Assembly: GCA_945867285.1 (NCBI GenBank)
Contig: CAMBHX010000114.1
Location: forward strand, 1 to 5,023
Direction of reading: 5' to 3'
DNA length: 5,023 bases
Source of the DNA: Sulfuricurvum sp. IAE1
Lineage (GTDB): Bacteria > Campylobacterota > Campylobacteria > Campylobacterales > Sulfurimonadaceae
The number at the start of each line of letters is the position of its first letter. The stretch's first letter is position 1. Shown one piece after another: positions 1 through 5,023 of the stretch. The notes under the pieces are model-generated. The model saw only the letters and a program-made list of their open reading frames with translations, did no database searches and was not told the DNA's origin. Both the position numbers and the translations under genes were made by a program.

Positions 1-89
1 TTCCCTACCAGATGAGTAAGCAGTTCGAGTTTTTTTCCACTGTCACAAGGGTGAATACGGTGGTTTTTACGTTGGATTTCAGATGACAT
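1..89 (-). CDS. N-terminus of an unidentified protein, possibly helicase-related (cut by window edge)
   Basis: An open frame starts with ATG at 89-87 and runs off the left edge, giving 29 complete codons. The start is well supported by an AAGGA ribosome binding site (95-99 on the complement) five bases upstream. The peptide begins MSSEIQRKNHRIHP and continues with a DSGKKLELLTHLVG stretch. That stretch resembles the segment opening the C-terminal RecA-like domain of DEAD-box RNA helicases, where a KxxLLxxLL pattern follows the inter-domain linker. If so, this protein would start directly at the second helicase domain or have an unusual domain order. The resemblance is short and weak, so the product is best called hypothetical. 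It lies 42 bases after the YhiN-like gene on the same strand, so it may be the last gene of that operon or have its own promoter (see the -10 element at 114-119). Existence of the gene is likely; identity is uncertain. Confidence 0.55.
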   Translation of the reverse strand, partial: MSSEIQRKNHRIHPCDSGKKLELLTHLVG

Positions 90-113
90 AAGTGTCCTTT
101 TCAATGGTATGAC

Positions 114-119
114 ATTATA
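114..119 (-). promoter_or_regulatory. Possible -10 element for the left-edge gene
   Basis: The complement reads TATAAT, a perfect sigma-70 -10 hexamer, 24 bases before the ATG at 89. No TTGACA-like -35 box is present at 16-18 bases upstream. Promoters in Campylobacterota often lack a conserved -35 box, so its absence is not decisive. A transcript would start near 107 and have a leader of about 18 bases containing the AAGGA site. No intrinsic terminator separates this from the upstream gene, so read-through is equally possible. Confidence 0.4.
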
Positions 120-131
120 GCGAGTTTGTCC

Positions 132-1376
132 TTAGTGGCTTAAATGACCTGCTAGATATCCGCTACTAAATGACCATTGAAGATTATAACCCCCGCATGG
201 CCCATCGAGATTCATCACCTCACCACAAAAATAAAGACCTTTTAGAATTTTGCTCTCCATGGTGTTAGGATTTATCTCTTTGAGTGATACTCCACCACGT
301 GTGATCATCGCCATTTTAAATCCATCATGACCCGTGATAGTAAGAGGCGTCCATGCGAGTAGTTTGATAATGGCATTACGCACGGTTCCCTCTTGGCTGT
401 TGAAGCCCAAATTAGGATTCGCATTTGCAAGATGACACAGCTGTAAAGAGACTGATTCAGGGAGAAGTGTTTTAATATGAGTTAATATGGATTGCTCAGG
501 ATTTTTGTGGATTTCATTTTTGATGTGATGGAGGATCTGATCTTCATTAAGCCCTTTGGTGAGATTCATCACTATGGGAACCTCACCGTATTTGGCCAAA
601 AATGGGTTGATTTCACGGGCGATATCCAGTACAACAGGACCACGAATCCCCGTAGAGGTAAAGATCAGGTCACCTGTGGCTTTGATATTTTTTGCTTTGG
701 GCAAATCTATGCGAATTTCTACTTTCGCTACAGTATCAGCACGGCAATGTTCTCCCCATCTCTCCTTGGTTTTGAGTGGCATCATGGCAGGATAGAGATC
801 CGTGATAGTATGTCCAACACTGTTTGCCATGGTAAATCCATCACCTGTTGCCCCAAGCTGTGGATAGCCAAGACCCCCCGTTGCTATAATAACATTAGGG
901 GCAAAAAAATACTCATCAGCAACACTCACACCGGCAATGTTTTGTCCATCGTGTGACAAGGTATCGACGCTTTTGTGAGTAAGAATGGTAACGCCTAAGC
1001 CGTCTAACTCATCTTTGAGAGCAGTGATGATGGATAATGCGCTGTGGGATACGGGAAAGACACGGTAGCCATCGGGCGCATGACTCTCTACCCCAATATT
1101 TGCAAAAAATGTCATGAGAGCTTTATGATCAAGCGCAGTGAGTGCAGGGGTCATAAAGCGTCCATCACGTCCAAAACGTGCCATAAAATCATCATTGGAG
1201 AGAGTATTGGTGAGGTTGCATCGTCCACCGCCTGTCGCTTTTAGCTTGGAAGCGATAGAGGAGAGTTTTTCTAGCAGTAGAACCTTTTTGCCTTGTCGTG
1301 CCGCTGTTATGGCAGCTATTAGCCCTGCAGCACCAGCTCCTACGACGATAACGTCAAAGGATTTATTATCGTTCAA
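132..1376 (-). CDS. YhiN/HI0933 family FAD-dependent flavoprotein (probable 23S rRNA dihydrouridine synthase RdsA-type)
   Basis: A 414-residue flavoprotein of the HI0933/YhiN/BaiN-like family. Visible signatures: the FAD-binding Rossmann motif GAGAAG at residues 13-18 with the ribose-binding glutamate E36 ending the second strand; the family block K-x-x-A-T-G-G-G-R-C-N-L-T-N at 44-57; ATGGLGYPQLGATGDG at 165-180; GDLIFTSTGIRGP at 235-247; and the C-terminal FAD-contacting block from TRGGVSL (359) through FCGEVMNLDGPCGGYNLQ (383-400). The length is normal for the family and no key motif is broken. Established knowledge: E. coli YhiN is reported to be RdsA, which forms dihydrouridine 2449 in 23S rRNA; older annotations call relatives aminoacetone oxidase or BaiN-like bile-acid reductase. 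Transfer of the rRNA role to this protein is inference. The start is TTG at 1376. It is the only standard start codon between the upstream in-frame stop (1419-1421) and the Rossmann motif. It overlaps the preceding gene by 11 bases and has no clear ribosome binding site, suggesting translational coupling. Confidence 0.93.
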   Translation of the reverse strand: MNDNKSFDVIVVGAGAAGLIAAITAARQGKKVLLLEKLSSIASKLKATGGGRCNLTNTLSNDDFMARFGRDGRFMTPALTALDHKALMTFFANIGVESHAPDGYRVFPVSHSALSIITALKDELDGLGVTILTHKSVDTLSHDGQNIAGVSVADEYFFAPNVIIATGGLGYPQLGATGDGFTMANSVGHTITDLYPAMMPLKTKERWGEHCRADTVAKVEIRIDLPKAKNIKATGDLIFTSTGIRGPVVLDIAREINPFLAKYGEVPIVMNLTKGLNEDQILHHIKNEIHKNPEQSILTHIKTLLPESVSLQLCHLANANPNLGFNSQEGTVRNAIIKLLAWTPLTITGHDGFKMAMITRGGVSLKEINPNTMESKILKGLYFCGEVMNLDGPCGGYNLQWSFSSGYLAGHLSH

Positions 1377-1905
1377 AATTACAAATAGTGCTTGGGATTG
1401 GTTTTTTATCTTTTTTACTCAAGTATGAACTTTTGAGTTTTTTTCCATCAGGTGAAATCTCATGGACGATTTTAAAGACATAATTTTCATTGGAATTACA
1501 CAATTCGGTACTCATGTCACACTCCATAACGATACGGTTTACTGTACTTTCCTTGAGGTTAGCAAGGTATTGTGGTTGATTTTTTTTGACACAATAATGA
1601 GAACCTTTGATGTTAGAACACGCAATATCATTGCAGTGATACATAGTGACCATTTTACGCTCAGTATCGGGTAGCAATTCTTCTTGGATAGTCGTTTCGC
1701 GGGCGATGTATTTAAAGGAAATACCAATATCGACTTCATTTGGGTCTTCAAAACTACAACTACCTTGTGAAGGAGTAGTCTTGGACATTTTCCAGTTACC
1801 ATCGAGTGCACCAATCCATTTGTAGACTTCAGCAGGCGTGGCTGCACTTGCAGTTGTGCCCAATAAAAAGCTCAAAAAAAGTGCCAGAGTTATTCTTTTT
1901 GACAT
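1366..1905 (-). CDS. Secreted cysteine-rich protein of unknown function
   Basis: A 179-residue protein I do not recognise. It starts at ATG 1905 with an AAGGATT ribosome binding site (1909-1915 on the complement) five bases away. The N-terminus is a classic Sec signal peptide: positive MSKR, a hydrophobic core to about residue 16, and an A-S-A cleavage site at 19-21, leaving a mature protein of about 158 residues. There is no lipobox cysteine and no further membrane segment, so the product is probably a soluble periplasmic or exported protein. The mature part holds seven cysteines (50, 91, 96, 105, 129, 136, 175), suggesting three disulfides plus one free cysteine. A G-x-W motif (G36, N37, W38) near the mature N-terminus and alternating hydrophobic stretches in the rest would fit a small beta-barrel of lipocalin type, but this is speculation. 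It sits first in a two-gene unit, overlapping the YhiN-like gene by 11 bases, and is separated from htpG by a terminator. Confidence 0.82.
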   Translation of the reverse strand: MSKRITLALFLSFLLGTTASAATPAEVYKWIGALDGNWKMSKTTPSQGSCSFEDPNEVDIGISFKYIARETTIQEELLPDTERKMVTMYHCNDIACSNIKGSHYCVKKNQPQYLANLKESTVNRIVMECDMSTELCNSNENYVFKIVHEISPDGKKLKSSYLSKKDKKPIPSTICNFER

Positions 1906-1937
1906 GAGAATCCTTAGTAGGTGGATATTTTGGCAGT

Positions 1938-1943
1938 ATTTTA
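1938..1943 (-). promoter_or_regulatory. Possible -10 element for the secreted-protein gene
   Basis: The complement reads TAAAAT, 32 bases before the ATG at 1905. It would give a leader of about 25 bases that includes the AAGGATT site. No good -35 hexamer stands at the right distance; the upstream DNA (1944-1990) is AT-rich. A second weak candidate, TATAAC on the complement of 1981-1986, lies further upstream. Some promoter is expected here because the htpG terminator ends just upstream. Confidence 0.35.
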
Positions 1944-2013
1944 CTCTATGGGTTGTTTGATTTGGATTAAGAAATTTAGTGTTATATAAAAAATATGATT
2001 CCCACTCAGGAGA

Positions 2014-2052
2014 GTGAAAATAAGAAGATAAATTCCCGACAAGAGCGGGAAT
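2014..2052 (-). terminator. Intrinsic terminator of htpG
   Basis: On the complement, ten bases after the htpG stop, ATTCCCG (2046-2052) pairs perfectly with CGGGAAT (2032-2038) around a seven-base loop (2039-2045). The descending arm is followed by a T-rich run (TTATCTTCTTATTTTC) down to about 2015. Read on the plus strand, the stem is not followed by a T tract, so it acts for htpG only. It is the strongest hairpin I find in the window. Confidence 0.8.
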
Positions 2053-2062
2053 AATAGACGGT

Positions 2063-3949
2063 TTACAGCGCCTTGGCCATAATACGGTTAAGGCGTGTAA
2101 TAAACCCTGCGGTATCGGTTAATGTCTCACCCTCATAGAGTCTTGCTTGATCAAGGAGTACGTGTGCTGCATCGTCGATGAGGTTCATGTCTGCACTGTC
2201 GCTTAGTTTTTTAATCAACTCATGGTTAGGGTTGATTTGCAAGATGTGTTTGATAGCTGGGGCTTCCATGCCGCCCATACTGCCACCGAACTGTTTCATC
2301 ATCTGTGCCATCATGTAGCCTGAATCTTCTTTGTCCACTTTGATACACACTGCTGAGTCTGTGAGGTCAAAGGTCGTTTCGACTTTGGAGATATTATCAC
2401 CCAAAGCGTTTTGGAGCTGTCCGATAAAGGTATCAAGCTCTTTGGCTTTTTCTTCGTGCTCTTTTTTTTCTTCTTCGCTCTCTTCAAGTTTCGCATCGGT
2501 GACATTGATGAATTTGTACTCTTTATACTCCGTTACCATTGGGAATACGATGGTGTCGATTTCTTCGTTGAGGAGGAGGACATCAATCCCTTTTGCTTTG
2601 AAACGCTCAAGGCTTGGAGAGTTTTTAAGCATTTGAAGAGACATTTTTGCTGTGATGTAATAGATCTCTTTTTTCTCAGCGTCTGCGCCCTCGATGAACT
2701 TGCTAAACATGACAGGCTCGGCAGAGTTGAGTGTATTGAGTTTAAGGAGCTCCATGATTCTCTCACGGTTGCCCATGTCGCTGTAGAGACCCTCTTTGAG
2801 AACGTTACCGAACTCTTTGTAGAATGCGTCGTATTTTTCGGCATCGTTTTCAGCTACTTTTGAAAGTTCGCCAAGTACTTTTTTAACCGATGCGTTTTTG
2901 ATTTTTGCCATTACTTTGTTGCTTTGCAAGATTTCACGGCTGACATTTAGAGGAAGGTCAGCAGAGTCAATAACCCCGCGAAGGAAACGCAAATACGTCG
3001 GCATAAGTTCTTTTTCATCATCCGAGATGAAGACACGGTTGATGTAGAGTTTGACACCACTTTGGTAGTCAACACGATACAAGTCCATCGGCGCTTTGGA
3101 TGGGATATAAAAGAGGGTGGTGTATTCCAAAGAACCCTCTGCTTTATTATGCATCCACATCAACGGCTCACTAGAGTCGTGCGCAATGCTAGAATAGAAG
3201 TCCTTGTATTCATCGTCGCTAATATCTGATTTGCTGATTGTCCACAAAGCGTTGGCTTTGTTGATTTGGACATTTTTGGTCTCATTATGACCTTTTTCTT
3301 CGCCCTCAGCTGGTGCTACCCACTCCTCTTTGTCCATGAAAATCGGGAAGGGGATGTGGTTGGAGTATTTTTTGATGATGCTTTCGATACGATGTGTTTC
3401 TAGGAACTCTGCTTCATCATCTTTTAGGTGCATGATGATACTTGTACCATGTGTGTCACGAATATCAGCTTCCAAATCATACTCGCTTCCTGCCATAGAA
3501 GTCCAGCGGTAGGCTGCTTCTTCACCAGCTTTTCGGCTGATAACTTCCACTTTATCTGCTACCATAAAGGCTGCATAAAAGCCAACTCCAAATTGTCCGA
3601 TGAGATTGGAATCTTTTTTCTGATCACCTGAGAGTTGCTCCAAAAAGGCTTTTGTCCCTGATTTTGCAATGGTTCCGAGATTTTCGACCAAATCGATCTC
3701 GTTCATCCCAATCCCACTGTCACTGATGGTGAGAGTTTTGGCTTCTTTGTTGATGATTATGTCAACACGTGGGTTAAATGCCACCCCTTTGTAAGCTTCA
3801 TCTGTTAACACAAGCATGTTTAGTTTGTCCATCGCATCTGAAGCGTTGGAAACAAGTTCACGAACAAAAATCTCTTTATTAGAATACAAAGAGTGGATCA
3901 TAAGTTGTAAGATTTGAGAGACTTCAGTTTGAAATTGATGTTTTGCCAT
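2063..3949 (-). CDS. htpG: Molecular chaperone HtpG (bacterial Hsp90)
   Basis: A 628-residue cytosolic ATP-dependent chaperone that remodels client proteins as a dimer; the length matches E. coli HtpG closely. The N-terminal GHKL ATPase domain (about 1-215) is intact: ELVSNASDA at 31-39 supplies the catalytic glutamate E31 and magnesium-binding N35, SDSGIGM at 76-82 supplies nucleotide-binding D77, and GQFGVGFY at 118-125 forms the glycine-rich lid region. The middle domain (about 225-490) contains LYINRVFISD at 301-310 and PLNVSREILQ at 333-342, whose arginine contacts the ATP gamma-phosphate in the family. A highly charged E/K segment near 490-505 leads into the C-terminal dimerisation domain. 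There is no MEEVD tail, as expected for bacteria. The ATG at 3949 has an AAGGA site (3956-3960 on the complement) six bases upstream. The gene appears monocistronic, with its own promoter and terminator. In Campylobacterota heat-shock genes are often controlled by HrcA or HspR, but no CIRCE or HAIR consensus is visible here. Confidence 0.98.
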   Translation of the reverse strand: MAKHQFQTEVSQILQLMIHSLYSNKEIFVRELVSNASDAMDKLNMLVLTDEAYKGVAFNPRVDIIINKEAKTLTISDSGIGMNEIDLVENLGTIAKSGTKAFLEQLSGDQKKDSNLIGQFGVGFYAAFMVADKVEVISRKAGEEAAYRWTSMAGSEYDLEADIRDTHGTSIIMHLKDDEAEFLETHRIESIIKKYSNHIPFPIFMDKEEWVAPAEGEEKGHNETKNVQINKANALWTISKSDISDDEYKDFYSSIAHDSSEPLMWMHNKAEGSLEYTTLFYIPSKAPMDLYRVDYQSGVKLYINRVFISDDEKELMPTYLRFLRGVIDSADLPLNVSREILQSNKVMAKIKNASVKKVLGELSKVAENDAEKYDAFYKEFGNVLKEGLYSDMGNRERIMELLKLNTLNSAEPVMFSKFIEGADAEKKEIYYITAKMSLQMLKNSPSLERFKAKGIDVLLLNEEIDTIVFPMVTEYKEYKFINVTDAKLEESEEEKKEHEEKAKELDTFIGQLQNALGDNISKVETTFDLTDSAVCIKVDKEDSGYMMAQMMKQFGGSMGGMEAPAIKHILQINPNHELIKKLSDSADMNLIDDAAHVLLDQARLYEGETLTDTAGFITRLNRIMAKAL

Positions 3950-3968
3950 AATTAATCCTTTGAGATAT

Positions 3969-3981
3969 TTGAATTTTTCAA
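3969..3981. promoter_or_regulatory. Short palindrome at the predicted htpG transcription start
   Basis: TTGAA-ttt-TTCAA on the plus strand is a perfect 5-3-5 inverted repeat. It lies directly downstream of the htpG -10 box and would cover about +1 to +12 of the transcript, a position where a repressor could block initiation. The half-sites do not match CIRCE (TTAGCACTC-N9-GAGTGCTAA), and the spacing is too short for an HspR HAIR site (CTTGAGT-N7-ACTCAAG). A chance palindrome in AT-rich DNA is quite possible. Confidence 0.3.
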
Positions 3982-3986
3982 GCGTG

Positions 3987-4015
3987 ATTGTAACAAAATA
4001 GAATTAATAATGCAA
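3987..4015 (-). promoter_or_regulatory. htpG: Sigma-70-type promoter of htpG
   Basis: On the complement, TTGCAT (4010-4015) and TACAAT (3987-3992) are separated by exactly 17 bases. The -10 is preceded by TG-t, an extended -10 feature. Transcription would start near 3980, giving a leader of about 30 bases with the AAGGA site before ATG 3949. This is the best matched promoter in the window. The sequence looks like a housekeeping-factor promoter, consistent with heat-shock regulation in this phylum working through repressors, not sigma-32. Confidence 0.65.
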
Positions 4016-4030
4016 GTCGAATCAACTAAG

Positions 4031-4049
4031 TTTAGTCTTATTGACTAAA
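4031..4049 (-). terminator. Weak AT-rich hairpin after truA
   Basis: TTTAGTC (4031-4037) pairs perfectly with GACTAAA (4043-4049) around a five-base loop, beginning 11 bases after the truA stop. The stem has only two G/C pairs. On the truA strand it is followed by a mixed CTTAGTTGATTC stretch and not a clean T tract, so termination would be inefficient. It could be a weak terminator or an mRNA 3'-end stabiliser. It ends before the htpG promoter. Confidence 0.4.
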
Positions 4050-4059
4050 GTATTTTATA

Positions 4060-4788
4060 TCAGTATTTGATTCGTGTTAAATACAATCCATTATGAGGGG
4101 CAGTTTTAGTGCTGTGGAGTTTTATCCCCGCCAGTTGTTCGACAAGTTGTTCTTTGCTCACTTTCCCATCTGAAATACGCAATAAAAACCCCACCATCAG
4201 ACGAATTTGGGAGCGTAAAAAACTATTGGCTTCAAAAACGAGAATAAAATATCCTTTGTAGGAGTAGGCATAGGCGCGGTAGATAATGCGGGTGAAATGT
4301 TCGGCATCACTACCGTTTTTTTTAAACAGTTCAAAGTTATGTATCCCGATAAAACACTGTATGGCATCAGCAATCACATCACGCTCAAGTTTGGGGATAA
4401 AAGTGACAAAGTCATTTTCAAATGGGTTGGGGTTTCCCTCTTTGAGGATATAGCGGTAGGTTCGCTTCTTGGCACTAAATCGTGCATGAAAATCGCTAGT
4501 TACAAATTCGATTTTAGTGATGCGCATTGTAGGAGGTAGCTGAAGATTGAGCATATCACGCAAACGTCGCAGATTATCCCAAAAGAGTGGTAAATCAATA
4601 TGCATCACTTGGTGCGTAGCATGAACACCTCGATCGGTACGTCCTGACCCTTTTGGAAGTGAATTGATTTTGAGGCGACGTAGGGCTATGATGAGTGTCC
4701 CAATAACGGTTTGATGCGTATTTGGTTGTTGTTGGGAGCCTAAAAAGCTCGCACCGTTATAGCTTAACGTGATTTTGGCACGGTTCAA
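4060..4788 (-). CDS. truA: tRNA pseudouridine(38-40) synthase TruA
   Basis: TruA isomerises uridines 38, 39 and 40 in the anticodon stem-loop of many tRNAs. I place the start at TTG 4788, giving 242 residues and an N-terminus (MNRAKITLSYNG) that matches the family. A start further upstream at ATG 4839 would add 17 residues (MDNNHLSSLSS...) unlike any TruA. The TTG also has a well-placed AGGGAA site and overlaps the stop of the permease gene as TTGA. With this numbering, GSGRTDRGVHA at 47-57 carries the catalytic aspartate D52, FHARFSAKKRTYRY at 100-113 carries the conserved active-site tyrosine region, FLRSQIRLMVG at 190-200 replaces the enteric FLYHMVRN-type block while keeping the arginine, and APHNGLYL at 230-237 is the C-terminal signature. 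No key residue is missing. It is likely co-transcribed and translationally coupled with the permease gene upstream. Confidence 0.96.
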   Translation of the reverse strand: MNRAKITLSYNGASFLGSQQQPNTHQTVIGTLIIALRRLKINSLPKGSGRTDRGVHATHQVMHIDLPLFWDNLRRLRDMLNLQLPPTMRITKIEFVTSDFHARFSAKKRTYRYILKEGNPNPFENDFVTFIPKLERDVIADAIQCFIGIHNFELFKKNGSDAEHFTRIIYRAYAYSYKGYFILVFEANSFLRSQIRLMVGFLLRISDGKVSKEQLVEQLAGIKLHSTKTAPHNGLYLTRIKY

Positions 4789-5023
4789 AAACGGTTCCCT
4801 ACAAGACGACGATAGAGAAGATAAGTGATTGTTATCCAAGTAAGCGAAACAATCCAGATAGTATGAAATCCTAGAAATTTTTGTAAACCAAGAGCACTAG
4901 CGTAAAAGGTCACGATTGAGAGAAAAATCCATAAATAAATCCACCGTTTTTGATGTCGTGCATGAACAACACCTAGTGCCACAATGAGAAAAAGTGACAG
5001 AAGCGGAAATAAACTAAGCAGGG
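4785..5023 (-). CDS. C-terminal part of a membrane protein, probably LptF/LptG family permease (5' end outside window)
   Basis: An open frame enters from the right edge and ends at TGA 4787-4785, giving 78 complete C-terminal codons. The frame is open up to the edge, so the GTG at 4982 is internal and not the start. Three hydrophobic segments are visible: about LLSLFPLLSLFLIVALGVV, then WIYLWIFLSIVTFYASALGL, then HTIWIVSLTWITITYLLY, followed by a basic end (RRLVGNRF). LptF and LptG have six helices with a periplasmic beta-jellyroll between the third and fourth, so three terminal helices fit. The LFPLLSLFLIVALGVV...KR pattern resembles the fourth helix of that family. Those proteins pull lipopolysaccharide out of the inner membrane in the LptBFGC complex. 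The truA neighbour also fits, since I recall YjgP/YjgQ-type permease genes next to truA in Campylobacterota. The stop overlaps the TruA TTG start by four bases. The family call is inference from a fragment. Confidence 0.7.
   Translation of the reverse strand, partial: LLSLFPLLSLFLIVALGVVHARHQKRWIYLWIFLSIVTFYASALGLQKFLGFHTIWIVSLTWITITYLLYRRLVGNRF
4795..4800 (-). promoter_or_regulatory. truA: Ribosome binding site that fixes the TruA start at TTG 4788
   Basis: The complement reads AGGGAA, six bases before TTG at 4788-4786. It lies inside the last codons of the permease gene. No comparable purine-rich site precedes the alternative ATG at 4839, where the complement reads ATTGTTTCGCTTACTTGG. Confidence 0.65.

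Noticed and set aside
492..956. Plus-strand 154-residue open frame (and a shorter one at 556-795) inside the YhiN-like gene
   Set aside because: Both are antisense shadows of a conserved flavoprotein; their translations show no recognisable domain.
1539..1847. Alternative-frame open frame of 102 residues inside the secreted-protein gene
   Set aside because: The overlapping frame with a signal peptide, a good ribosome binding site and a normal start is far better supported.
1906..2062. Search for a small RNA or tRNA in the gap before htpG
   Set aside because: The gap is accounted for by the htpG terminator and an AT-rich promoter region; no cloverleaf or other stable fold was seen.
2462..2469. 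Run of eight A on the htpG coding strand, which includes a slippery A-AAA-AAA heptamer
   Set aside because: It encodes two lysines in the charged linker, where A-rich codons are expected. I see no stimulatory structure or useful alternative product. Transcriptional slippage is possible but unsupported.
2411..2863. Plus-strand 150-residue open frame inside htpG
   Set aside because: It is antisense to an intact, well-conserved htpG, has a phenylalanine-rich low-complexity start mirroring the Glu/Lys codons, and shows no ribosome binding site or family match.
4041..4046. TTGACT on the plus strand, resembling a -35 box
   Set aside because: It is part of the hairpin after truA, and no plus-strand gene lies downstream.
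4785..4982. Free-standing 65-residue membrane protein starting at GTG 4982
   Set aside because: The frame is open to the window edge with a continuing hydrophobic helix upstream of that GTG, so it is the tail of a larger protein.

Overview
The window looks like a chromosomal housekeeping segment from a Campylobacterota (epsilonproteobacterial) genome. My best guess is a Sulfuricurvum/Sulfurimonas-type organism. This rests on the style of the HtpG and TruA proteins, the gene pairing of an LptF/LptG-type permease with truA, an AT-leaning but not extreme base composition, and AAGGA-type ribosome binding sites. No tool was run, so the taxonomy is inference.

All six genes lie on the minus strand, so transcription runs from high to low coordinates. 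From the right edge: the C-terminal 78 residues of a three-helix membrane segment, probably the end of an LptF/LptG family permease (4785-5023, cut by the window edge). It overlaps truA (4060-4788, tRNA pseudouridine 38-40 synthase) by four bases. A short AT-rich hairpin follows truA. Next comes a recognisable sigma-70-like promoter (3987-4015) with a small palindrome at the predicted transcription start, then htpG (2063-3949, Hsp90 chaperone), closed by the clearest intrinsic terminator in the window (about 2014-2052). A third unit begins with a secreted, cysteine-rich protein of unknown function (1366-1905). It overlaps by 11 bases a YhiN/HI0933 family flavoprotein (132-1376), whose E. coli relative is reported to make dihydrouridine in 23S rRNA. 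After 42 bases, and a possible separate -10 element, the first 29 codons of another protein (1-89) run off the left edge.

There appear to be three transcription units: lptF-like/truA, htpG, and secreted protein/YhiN-like, possibly continuing into the left-edge gene. Themes are RNA modification (TruA, YhiN-like), envelope biogenesis (permease) and protein folding (HtpG), but nothing ties them into one pathway. Two genes use TTG start codons placed on the stop codon of the gene before them, which suggests translational coupling. I see no mobile element, CRISPR array, RNA gene, phage gene or defence system. All gaps between genes are under 160 bases. I found no convincing new biological system; the least explained item is the secreted cysteine-rich protein.
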